From NCBI GenBank assembly GCA_002691835.1, contig NZJA01000044.1:1-11983 (forward strand): a stretch of 11,983 nucleotides of DNA, in the 5' to 3' direction. The position numbers were made by a program, and so were the translations under genes. A model generated the notes under the pieces. It did no database searches and was not told where the DNA came from. It saw only the letters and a program-made list of their open reading frames with translations. This document shows, piece by piece, positions 1-5,955 of the stretch. The DNA is from Planctomycetota bacterium (GTDB taxonomy: Bacteria; Planctomycetota; UBA8108; UBA1146). Within the stretch, counting starts at the first letter, position 1; each line of letters starts with the position of its first letter.

Positions 1-439
1 GTCTTTCTTGACTTATTATCCCTGTTTCACCAGCATTTCTTTTAATGGCTTTTTGGATTTTTTCTGATTTTGAAATTATTGCTACTTGTTTTTTAGCTTC
101 TGCAACCCTTTTTTGTTCTTCTTTAGATAAAGTTGCAGTTAAAGCAGCTTCAGTTTTTATACCTTGCTCTATTAACTTAGCATTTTTAGTCATTTGCTTC
201 TGGATAGAAGAAATGTCATTATACTCACTGGATTGATTTGATATCTCTCTAGATATCTTTTGATTTATTGATAAAGTTTCTTTATCAAATTGGGAACGTT
301 TTGTAGATAAACCCTGGGCTTCCCTAATACTGTCAACTAAAGAAGAAGACATGCCAAGTGCTTCGGCTTCCATCTTTAACATCTCCCTTTTTAGGGCGTT
401 TAATTTTTGTTGATTATTAAGTTGTTTGTCGTTTGACAT
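1..439 (-). CDS. Probable tail tape-measure protein, N-terminal part (cut by window edge)
   Basis: The reading frame opens with ATG at 439-437 (MSNDKQLNNQQKLNALKREM) and stays open for 146 codons to base 1, so the C-terminus lies outside the window. The visible part is almost wholly charged and helical, rich in Lys, Glu, Gln and Ser. It shows heptad-like stretches (for example EEQKRVAEAKKQVAIISKSE near residues 107-126) and no membrane segment. No catalytic motif is seen. In long-tailed phages the gene after the tail tube and tail assembly chaperone normally encodes the tape measure, a long helical protein that sets tail length, and this gene sits exactly there. That identification is inferred from position and composition. 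It could instead be another long helical tail or baseplate protein. A copy of the 16-base late-promoter-like element lies 7 nt before the ATG. Confidence 0.6.
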   Translation of the reverse strand, partial: MSNDKQLNNQQKLNALKREMLKMEAEALGMSSSLVDSIREAQGLSTKRSQFDKETLSINQKISREISNQSSEYNDISSIQKQMTKNAKLIEQGIKTEAALTATLSKEEQKRVAEAKKQVAIISKSEKIQKAIKRNAGETGIISQER

Positions 440-446
440 TAATAGG

Positions 447-462
447 TTTTATTATAAATATT
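447..462 (-). promoter_or_regulatory. Late-promoter-like element before the tape-measure-like gene
   Basis: The minus strand reads AATATTTATAATAAAA, ending 7 nt before the ATG at 439. The same 16-mer, with at most two differences, precedes four other genes in the window. It contains TATAAT and resembles a -10 type late promoter. If it is one, the transcript leader would be only a few bases. An exact T4 late octamer TATAAATA also lies just upstream in the gene-sense direction (472-465), overlapping the stop codon of the preceding frame. Confidence 0.55.
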
Positions 463-463
463 G

Positions 464-712
464 TTATTTATAACTTGTTTTACCTTTATATGGAGCACTT
501 GCTTGTTTGAAGTCAGGTACATTTATTTTACCATCTGCATTTACCATATTTTTTTCTCCTTTCTTTTTATCTAATTTTTTCATTTCAGTATTCTGAGCGT
601 CAAAATGGTCCTGGATTTCTTTAAATGTAAATTTTCGTAGCCAGATAGGCATATTATAAACAGTGTGGTAATCAAACCCACCATTACCATGAAATACTAT
701 ATCATGGATCAT
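464..712 (-). CDS. Small tail protein, probable frameshift-fused second domain of a tail assembly chaperone
   Basis: This is an 82-residue frame from the ATG at 712, beginning MIHDIVFHGNGGFDYHTVYN and followed by a compact segment with NMPIWLRKFTFKEI (residues 20-33). The tail is Lys-rich and low-complexity. The same frame is open upstream without an ATG back to 769, immediately after a TAA at 772-770. It therefore overlaps the last codons of the gp26-like gene, which is read one base out of step. A seven-T run lies in that overlap. A purine-rich AAGGAAG (731-725) precedes the ATG, but at a long 12-nt spacing. The frame lies between the gp26-like gene and the putative tape measure, which is the position of the T part of lambda-type G/GT chaperones. 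Independent translation as a small protein remains possible. I know no enzymatic function for it. Confidence 0.65.
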   Translation of the reverse strand: MIHDIVFHGNGGFDYHTVYNMPIWLRKFTFKEIQDHFDAQNTEMKKLDKKKGEKNMVNADGKINVPDFKQASAPYKGKTSYK

Positions 713-746
713 TTTAAATAAATTCTTCCTTGCTAGGGGTGCGGTC

Positions 747-772
747 TTAAGCGTCAGGCCAAAAAAAGTTTA
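747..772 (-). other. Candidate programmed +1/-2 ribosomal frameshift site
   Basis: On the minus strand the gp26-like gene ends TTA AAC TTT TTT TGG CCT GAC GCT TAA. The seven T lie at 767-761. The downstream frame (+1 relative to this gene) opens after a TAA at 772-770, so the only usable shift window is the eight codons up to the zero-frame stop at 749-747, and the T run sits inside it. A +1 slip gives ...NFF-GLTLKTAPLARKNLFK-MIHD...; a -2 slip adds one Phe. A -1 slip meets TGA after two codons. The fusion product would be about 336-337 residues. No strong downstream stem-loop was found by eye. Confidence 0.6.
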
Positions 773-1475
773 ACCCAATGGGTACAACTACCTCCTTCCC
801 ATTGTCCAAAATATAGGACAAATCAACATCTGGTTGACTATCTTTAATGTGTTCTCTAAGGGCTCTTGAATCTCGTGCTAAGAATGCGTTATCAACCCAT
901 TCTCTAATGTATTTTTTTTCATCATTACCATCAACTGATAATATCATGTGTTTATAACGTGTACTTAAAGCCGTTGATGATTCTTTATTTATTTTCTTTA
1001 ACCCAGCAATTTCTCTATCAATTGCTTTCTCAAGTTTTCCAGTTACTAATTGATATGTAATAATTGTTCCTGATGTTGGGAGTGTAAATGAAAATTCATT
1101 TTTACCTGCTTCATATTCAGATTCATTAAATTCTTTATTTTCTAAAGAAGATACATCTATATTATATTCTGATCCATCTACTGTTACTTTATAATCTTTA
1201 CCATAACCTAATACTCTAGATGCAATTAATAATGCATTTTTATCTCCAATTATTAAATCATCAATATTAACTTTATCATTAATAATTAAGGATTTTAATA
1301 ATTTATCTAATACTATACCTTTTTGAATATAAGCTTGGTTAGAAAGAATATCTTCTTCTTTAGCAGTCATATATTTCATTTCTACTTTACCGCTTGATAG
1401 TGGGTTTTCTTTTGAATAAATTAATCCTTTAGAGGGTAAATCTACTTCTTCCGTGGGGAATTTAAAATCACTCAT
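747..1475 (-). CDS. gp26: gp26-like protein (T4_baseplate family), possible tail assembly chaperone
   Basis: This 242-residue acidic protein opens MSDFKFPTEEVDLPSKG. A segment VEMKYMTAKEEDIL (residues 31-44) is followed by IDDLIIGDKNALLIASRVLGYG (around residues 71-92), the pattern I associate with the T4 gp26/gp51 baseplate family (PF12322). The second half is helical (AIDREIAGLKK, ARDSRALREHI) and ends in PIGLNFFWPDA. T4 gp26 is about 208 residues and is described as a baseplate hub component. Here the gene lies directly after the tail tube and before a probable tape measure, and its FF codons form the T run of a candidate frameshift, which suggests a chaperone role in loading the tape measure. 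A terminator separates it from gp19. Its leader (1476-1524) has no copy of the repeated promoter-like element and only a weak AAAG before the ATG. The family call is fairly secure; the chaperone role is inference. Confidence 0.75.
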   Translation of the reverse strand: MSDFKFPTEEVDLPSKGLIYSKENPLSSGKVEMKYMTAKEEDILSNQAYIQKGIVLDKLLKSLIINDKVNIDDLIIGDKNALLIASRVLGYGKDYKVTVDGSEYNIDVSSLENKEFNESEYEAGKNEFSFTLPTSGTIITYQLVTGKLEKAIDREIAGLKKINKESSTALSTRYKHMILSVDGNDEKKYIREWVDNAFLARDSRALREHIKDSQPDVDLSYILDNGKEVVVPIGLNFFWPDA

Positions 1476-1524
1476 ATAATCTTTATTTAGTTCGTAACGT
1501 GTTTCTAGTTATACATATCAATAT

Positions 1525-1551
1525 AAAAAAAAGCTTGACCGGAGCCAAGCT
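1525..1551 (-). terminator. Intrinsic terminator after gp19
   Basis: The minus strand reads AGCTTGGC-TCCG-GTCAAGCT, an 8-bp stem (one G-T wobble) closed by a TCCG tetraloop, then a run of seven more T (1531-1525). It lies 26 nt after the gp19 stop and before the gp26-like gene. On the plus strand the hairpin is followed by ATTTTTTA, so it might also act in the other direction. Confidence 0.85.
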
Positions 1552-1577
1552 ATTTTTTAAAATATGCGTAAAATTTC

Positions 1578-2066
1578 TTAGAAATTTAATATACAGTAAT
1601 CTGGTTGTACTTCTAAGCTAATTTCTTGAGCGGCATTTTCAGTGTCCCAATTGAAATCTCCGAAATCTGCTGAAGTTATGATTGCACCTTTTATAATCCA
1701 TTCAGATACGATATCACCTACAGGTCCTAGTACATTTAATGTTAGATCTTTTTTATAGAAATCACTATATCCATCTCTACCTGTTACTGATTCGTGATGT
1801 AATCTAACCCACTCCATTACTGCTTGAGCACCTGATGGTGTAATTGGATCAAATAACGTCATTGAAATTGGGTTCCAAGTAGATTTACCTTTTACAAATC
1901 TTTGAACGTTGATATGATTTAAAGCTACTGTGCCTTGTGAGATTGTTACAGCTCCCATACCTTTAATCTGGTAAGATGGGATTCCATCTACATAAAGAAT
2001 AAATCTATTCTTTTGTTTTGGCTCAAAAGCTGTGAAAAATATTTCGTTTGGGTCTAATACTGCCAT
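1578..2066 (-). CDS. gp19: Tail tube protein gp19
   Basis: This 162-residue protein is almost the exact length of T4 gp19 (163 residues), which stacks as hexameric rings to form the inner tail tube through which DNA passes. Visible family features are the N-terminal NRFILYVDGIPSYQIKGMG (residues 20-38), the central NVQRFVKGKSTWNPISMTLF (residues 53-72), VMEWVRLHHES (83-93), and the C-terminal beta region ending in DFNWDTENAAQEISLEVQPD. It immediately follows the sheath gene, as in T4. The start at 2066 is preceded at 16 nt by the repeated AATATTTATAATAAAA element but by no Shine-Dalgarno sequence. The gene ends before an intrinsic terminator, as expected for an abundant protein whose message is closed off. 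Identification rests on length, motifs and context. Confidence 0.9.
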   Translation of the reverse strand: MAVLDPNEIFFTAFEPKQKNRFILYVDGIPSYQIKGMGAVTISQGTVALNHINVQRFVKGKSTWNPISMTLFDPITPSGAQAVMEWVRLHHESVTGRDGYSDFYKKDLTLNVLGPVGDIVSEWIIKGAIITSADFGDFNWDTENAAQEISLEVQPDYCILNF

Positions 2067-2082
2067 TTTATTATTTTATTTA

Positions 2083-2098
2083 TTTTATTATAAATATT
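2083..2098 (-). promoter_or_regulatory. Late-promoter-like element before gp19
   Basis: This is an exact copy of AATATTTATAATAAAA on the minus strand, 16 nt before the gp19 ATG at 2066, in the short gap between gp18 and gp19. The rest of the gap is almost pure A/T (AAATAAAATAATAAA). Confidence 0.55.
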
Positions 2099-2112
2099 CT
2101 GTTTTTTAATTC

Positions 2113-4119
2113 TTATGATGGAAATGTTGCTCCAGTTGGTAAAACATTGAAATCTAGAATTATGAATTCAGCTGTTTTAGTTGGCTGTAAGTAAATTTGT
2201 CCTACTAGCTCATTTCTATCGATTACATCTGGTGTGTTATTTGTAGCATCCATTACAACTTTAAACGCGTATAAACCTTGTCTTTGTTGTACACTTTCTA
2301 AGTATGGATTAACTTGTGCTAAGAAATTATTTCTTGTGCTTATTGTATTTTGTTCAAATACTAAGTTATCTGATACTTGTACAATGTATGATTTTAATGC
2401 TATTAATAATCTACGTACATTTACTCTATCTAAAGCACTTGCTCTTTTCTGTAATGTTTTCTGTCCAAATACTACAACTCCACTTCCTGGGAATGTTGCA
2501 ATTGGGTTAACATTTGCTTCATATAGATTATCTCTGTTACCTGATGTTAATTTTCTTTCTGCTTTAACTACGTTACCTAGCGCACCTCTAATTAGACCTG
2601 CTGGTGCGAACCATGGGTCTGAAGAAGCATCTGTAAATGCGTATACTCCCGGTATAAACACAGAAGCTGGCGACCAAACATACTGAGCGTTTGCGTCAAT
2701 TGATTGTAGCCAAGGCCAATATGTTGCTGCATATGAACTATCAAATGCTGATGCTTGAGTTACTACAGTATTTACTGTACTGTTATAAGGTACTAAATCA
2801 ACCACTGCAATACAGTCAGTTCTTGATTGAGCTAATGCTACCATCTGAGATACTACTGGTGAGTGGGCTGATAATGAGTTAATTAATCCTGGAGCTGTAA
2901 TTACATTAAAGTTGTAAGCATCGGTATTTGACAATAAATTTAATGATTGTGTATACTCTGCTGCAATTAATCCTTGAATGTTTGTATTCGTGATATTTTC
3001 GTTAAATTTCACAGGCCCCATTGCTATATTGTCACCACTACCACCTTGGAATGAACCTGATCCTATAGATGGGATACTTGAGAAGTATGCTGATTTAGCT
3101 GCTCCATTATTATCAAAATAGTTTGGTGTAGGTGAATTTACTGCACTTACAAAAACATAAGCACTGTTGTTTGGATATTCACCATTTGATTTTACATAAT
3201 AATCAACACCATCTTGTTCTACTGTGTAGTAAGTATTACCAATAACTTTTTCTACATAATTTGCAGCCAATGGATCCATTGATAAGTTATTGTATTGTTC
3301 TAATACTGCTTTTTGAGTAGCTGTGTCATTACCACGTCTAATAGATAATGAAAATTGTCCAGATCCTGTATTAGCACCTGTAATTTCCCATCTTACATTA
3401 TTTTTAGTTCCATTTGTTAAAGTACCGTTTGCACTATCAACTCCTGATTGATAGTTATTCATTACAGCACCTTCTGATATTGTAGATAATTTAAATGCTA
3501 CTTCACTTTCTAAATCTGAAGCTTTAAGAGTAATTACAAATGTTCCACTTCCGCCTCCTTCACTTCCTTGAACTGTTAATGCGTTACCTGCTGCATATCC
3601 TGCTCCTGCTGTAAAATTAACTGAAGTAACAACTCCATCTGCTGTTACAGTAAATGTTCCTGCTGCTCCAGTTCCAGCACCACCACTAACTGTACCTAAA
3701 GAATGTGTTCCTGCAGCTTGACTTGCAAGAGTATTTGCTGATATAGAAGATGACATATTAATGTCAGTTCTCAGTGTTCCTGCTGATGTAGTATCTGTGT
3801 TACTAATTGAAGATGAAGCTTCTGACCACCCTGCTGATCCACTAACTACTCTTACGACTAGTAATGATTCACCACCTTGTTGGAAGTAATTAGATGCTGC
3901 TGCTGAGTTTAGGTATGAGTATGATCGTGAGCCACTTTCAATTGACCCTCCGAATATAGCTTCGTATTGCGAGAATGAAGATACTGCCGTTGGAATTCCA
4001 ACTGGACCTTGAACTGCTGGTCCAATTATTGCCGCACCAAATGAAATTGGTGGTGCTCCAATGAAGGATTGATCATTTTCTCTTGCTAATACACCTGGAG
4101 ATATTAATGTTTCTGCCAT
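2113..4119 (-). CDS. gp18: Contractile tail sheath protein gp18
   Basis: This 668-residue protein is close to T4 gp18 (659 residues). The sheath polymerises around the tube and contracts to drive it into the cell. The N-terminus MAETLISPGVLARENDQSFI is the usual sheath start. The conserved C-terminal sheath domain occupies about residues 500-668, with DPWFAPAGLIRGAL, VNPIATFPGSGVVVFGQKTL, LDRVNVRRLLIALKSYI and the closing PTKTAEFIILDFNVLPTGA. Between residues about 100 and 370 lies a Ser/Gly/Thr-rich protruding region. Within it, residues 145-203 form a distinct Gly-rich beta-type insert with AGAGYAAGNALTVQG, which is shared with the gp13-like protein (see findings). A repeated promoter-like element lies 24 nt upstream. 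There is no clear ribosome binding site. The tube gene follows directly. Confidence 0.95.
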   Translation of the reverse strand: MAETLISPGVLARENDQSFIGAPPISFGAAIIGPAVQGPVGIPTAVSSFSQYEAIFGGSIESGSRSYSYLNSAAASNYFQQGGESLLVVRVVSGSAGWSEASSSISNTDTTSAGTLRTDINMSSSISANTLASQAAGTHSLGTVSGGAGTGAAGTFTVTADGVVTSVNFTAGAGYAAGNALTVQGSEGGGSGTFVITLKASDLESEVAFKLSTISEGAVMNNYQSGVDSANGTLTNGTKNNVRWEITGANTGSGQFSLSIRRGNDTATQKAVLEQYNNLSMDPLAANYVEKVIGNTYYTVEQDGVDYYVKSNGEYPNNSAYVFVSAVNSPTPNYFDNNGAAKSAYFSSIPSIGSGSFQGGSGDNIAMGPVKFNENITNTNIQGLIAAEYTQSLNLLSNTDAYNFNVITAPGLINSLSAHSPVVSQMVALAQSRTDCIAVVDLVPYNSTVNTVVTQASAFDSSYAATYWPWLQSIDANAQYVWSPASVFIPGVYAFTDASSDPWFAPAGLIRGALGNVVKAERKLTSGNRDNLYEANVNPIATFPGSGVVVFGQKTLQKRASALDRVNVRRLLIALKSYIVQVSDNLVFEQNTISTRNNFLAQVNPYLESVQQRQGLYAFKVVMDATNNTPDVIDRNELVGQIYLQPTKTAEFIILDFNVLPTGATFPS
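3511..3687 (-). repeat. Gly-rich GxGYxxG insert in the sheath, copy 1 of a domain shared with the gp13-like protein
   Basis: Residues 145-203 of gp18 contain TAGAGYAAGNALTV followed by GGGSGTFVITLKASDL. The gp13-like protein has SSGSGYTAGDVITI followed by SGDLVFTLREQDI. The shared pattern is G-[SA]-G-Y-x-A-G-[DN]-x-[IL]-T-[IV], then a G-rich loop, then a strand ending in T-L-x-x-x-D-[IL]. It looks like a small beta-sandwich module inserted in an exposed part of the sheath. Confidence 0.5.
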
Positions 4120-4143
4120 TGTCTTATATTATATTTAATATTG

Positions 4144-4159
4144 TTTTATTATAAATATT
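4144..4159 (-). promoter_or_regulatory. Late-promoter-like element before gp18
   Basis: This is an exact AATATTTATAATAAAA on the minus strand, 24 nt before the gp18 ATG at 4119. The sequence between them is A/T-rich (CAATATTAAATATAATATAAG) and contains a second TATAAT-like stretch. Confidence 0.55.
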
Positions 4160-4177
4160 AGAAAATATCTCAAAAAT

Positions 4178-4429
4178 TTATTCTGCTGTAGTAAATTCTC
4201 CTTTTTCTAAGTCGATATTACCATCACCATACTTCTCTTGTAACTCCTTACCAAACTTAGCTTGGTCTTTTGTTAACTTTTGAAACTTTTCTAAAAGTTC
4301 TTCCTTTTGTCTTTCTAGGACATCAATTCTTAATTCAGTTGCTCCTGTCTGTACTACAATGTCATTGTTTCTAGTTTGGAATTCTTCTAAAATTTGCAAC
4401 TCGCTTTCTGATAACTTTTTACTCGCCAT
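4178..4429 (-). CDS. Small coiled-coil protein of unknown function
   Basis: This 83-residue, highly charged protein begins MASKKLSESELQILEEFQTR. A central heptad-type stretch (VLERQKEELLEKFQKLTKDQ, residues 37-56) predicts a coiled coil. The C-terminal tail is acidic (GDGNIDLEKGEFTTAE). It has no signal peptide, membrane segment or catalytic motif. I do not recognise a family. It lies between gp15 and the sheath gene, has its own copy of the promoter-like element 16 nt upstream, and shares the MA- start common to the structural genes here. A virion component or an assembly factor acting at the head-tail junction is plausible from position only. Confidence 0.75.
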   Translation of the reverse strand: MASKKLSESELQILEEFQTRNNDIVVQTGATELRIDVLERQKEELLEKFQKLTKDQAKFGKELQEKYGDGNIDLEKGEFTTAE

Positions 4430-4444
4430 AATTTTTGGTTTTTA

Positions 4445-4460
4445 ATTTATTATAAATATG
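4445..4460 (-). promoter_or_regulatory. Late-promoter-like element before the small coiled-coil gene
   Basis: The minus strand reads CATATTTATAATAAAT. It matches the 16-base element AATATTTATAATAAAA at 14 of 16 positions, differing only at the two ends. It lies 15-16 nt before the ATG at 4429 and 16 nt after the gp15 stop. Confidence 0.5.
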
Positions 4461-4476
4461 TTATTATTTGTTAAGA

Positions 4477-5424
4477 TTAACTTCTACTTCTATGATCTGT
4501 AGTAGGGTTGGAAGTTTGTATTCCTGCTCCTTCTACATCACTTACAGTTTCCATATTAATTGTAACTTTTGCTTTTGAATTATATTTTTTAGTTGATGCT
4601 AAATCTTTTTGTATAGTATCAGGGATTAAATATCCACGTAATCTAATATTAAAAGTTCCAGTAACCAACCTATCTTTATTAATTGTTAATTCTGTAGCTG
4701 TAGAAAAACTATCTATGAATGATCTAAACATAAACCTTTCAGGGTTACCCCAATACGCATCTGATGCATACTCACATGCTTCAATAATTTTATTTAGCTG
4801 TTCCATATAATAAGTTTGGATTAAACAACTATATTCCATAGTAACATAATCTGGTTGTGCTACCACATGAAATGTATCTACTGGTATTCTATTATTTAAG
4901 GCTGCAAAATTACCATAAAAGTTTTTAGCACTAAATTGTTTAGAGAATACCCCAGTTAAATTTGGTTGATTTGCATCTAATTTATTTGCAACTGTTCTAT
5001 CTTTTGTTATTGTATCTCTTTTTAATACTATAATAGGTAACATAATTGCACCTTTTTTATCTCTATAATACCCATCACGTTGAAATGATTTCCATCTTTC
5101 AGGAGCACCATATATTACAGGTACTTCTCTTCTAGCTCCATTTTGATAAACAAAAGGTTTAATCTTATTTTCAAAATAATAAAATACTGCTTCATCAATA
5201 TCTTTTACACCTACAGAAAATTGTTTAGTATCATCGTCTCTAAAACTCATTTGATCCGATCTATTATGTTGGATACCAGTTTCTGAATAATTTGGGTTAT
5301 TAGGGATAATATCATTATTAGGGTTAGTTTGTATCCCTTGTTCTTCTCTACCCCTAAAAGCCGTATGTTTATTTGTGCTTAAGGTTAACTGTGATTTTGG
5401 TATGGGTTTTCTTGGTTTTGCCAT
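4477..5424 (-). CDS. gp15: Tail terminator / sheath-stabilising protein gp15-like
   Basis: This 315-residue protein compares with 272 residues for T4 gp15, the hexameric ring that caps tube and sheath and joins the tail to the neck. After a polar, Asn-rich N-terminal extension (residues 1-65) comes the family-like core: REVPVIYGAPERWKSFQRDG (residues 99-118), AIMLPIIVLKRD (126-137), QPDYVTMEYSCLIQTYYMEQ (190-209), helix LNKIIEACEYASDAYWG and the strand VTGTFNIRLRGYLIPD (254-269). This order (P-I-Y, then YELSIFTRYEDDM-like, then a strand with G-Y/M-x-P) parallels T4 gp15 as I recall it. The ATG overlaps the gp14 stop by one base (TAATG), so translation is probably coupled. AGAAAG lies 6 nt upstream. 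The order 13-14-15 supports the call. Confidence 0.72.
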   Translation of the reverse strand: MAKPRKPIPKSQLTLSTNKHTAFRGREEQGIQTNPNNDIIPNNPNYSETGIQHNRSDQMSFRDDDTKQFSVGVKDIDEAVFYYFENKIKPFVYQNGARREVPVIYGAPERWKSFQRDGYYRDKKGAIMLPIIVLKRDTITKDRTVANKLDANQPNLTGVFSKQFSAKNFYGNFAALNNRIPVDTFHVVAQPDYVTMEYSCLIQTYYMEQLNKIIEACEYASDAYWGNPERFMFRSFIDSFSTATELTINKDRLVTGTFNIRLRGYLIPDTIQKDLASTKKYNSKAKVTINMETVSDVEGAGIQTSNPTTDHRSRS

Positions 5425-5954
5425 TAGAATCTTTCTTGATATGGTGAAATAGCTACTTTATCAGCAGGTATATAATAAGTTGAAACTAGAATTGATATAT
5501 TATTACCAAATTCTTCTAATCCAGGATTAAGTGGATTAAGTTCTCCATCAGAATCATTATTAGGATATTCAGGATTTTTACCTCCCCAATATTGGTTTGC
5601 TACTGTACTTTGTACTCCATAGTATCCTTCTTGATATAATATAATATCACCTACTCTAGGTACTATATCTTTTTCTACTAAATCATCTCTTAAAAAATAA
5701 AATTCAATAGGTTGGTTAAATTGGATACCTTCTACATTTTCACCATATTCTTCATTTGACCTATTAATTAAAACATTGAATAGAAAAGGACCATTATAAT
5801 ATTTTTCTTCAGCTGCTTCACCGTAAATATTAACTTTTGTTTCTTCTAATTGAAACTGATAGATAGCAGCTTGTTGAGTTATAATGTTACCCATTACTTC
5901 TCTATTTAAGTGCCTCATAAGGGACCAGTCCCTTTGTCTTGTAAACATTGCCAT
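5424..5954 (-). CDS. gp14: Neck protein gp14-like
   Basis: This 176-residue protein is shorter than T4 gp14 (256 residues), which with gp13 forms the collar that closes the filled head. The start MAMFTRQRDWSLMRHLNREV, then ETKVNIYGEAAEEKYYN (residues 38-54), a strand region QPIEFYFLRDDLVEKDI (81-97), VGDIILYQEGYYGVQSTVAN (101-120) and QYWGGKNPEY are the pattern typical of gp14 homologues in marine T4-like phages. T4 gp14 has the comparable GDLIYFPMDNSLFEI and GQN segments. Its ATG lies 1 nt after the upstream stop (TAATATG) and its own stop overlaps the gp15 start, so the three neck genes form one tight translational unit. Confidence 0.8.
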   Translation of the reverse strand: MAMFTRQRDWSLMRHLNREVMGNIITQQAAIYQFQLEETKVNIYGEAAEEKYYNGPFLFNVLINRSNEEYGENVEGIQFNQPIEFYFLRDDLVEKDIVPRVGDIILYQEGYYGVQSTVANQYWGGKNPEYPNNDSDGELNPLNPGLEEFGNNISILVSTYYIPADKVAISPYQERF

Positions 5955-5955
5955 A

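Noticed and set aside
747..770. A lambda-like -1 frameshift at the seven-T run
   Set aside because: A -1 slip would read TTG GCC and then hit TGA at once, so only the +1 or -2 direction gives a long fusion.
2234..2882. Plus-strand open frames opposite the sheath gene
   Set aside because: They lie wholly inside a highly conserved gp18 coding region, give hydrophobic or Cys-rich translations without recognisable features, and have no plausible upstream signals.
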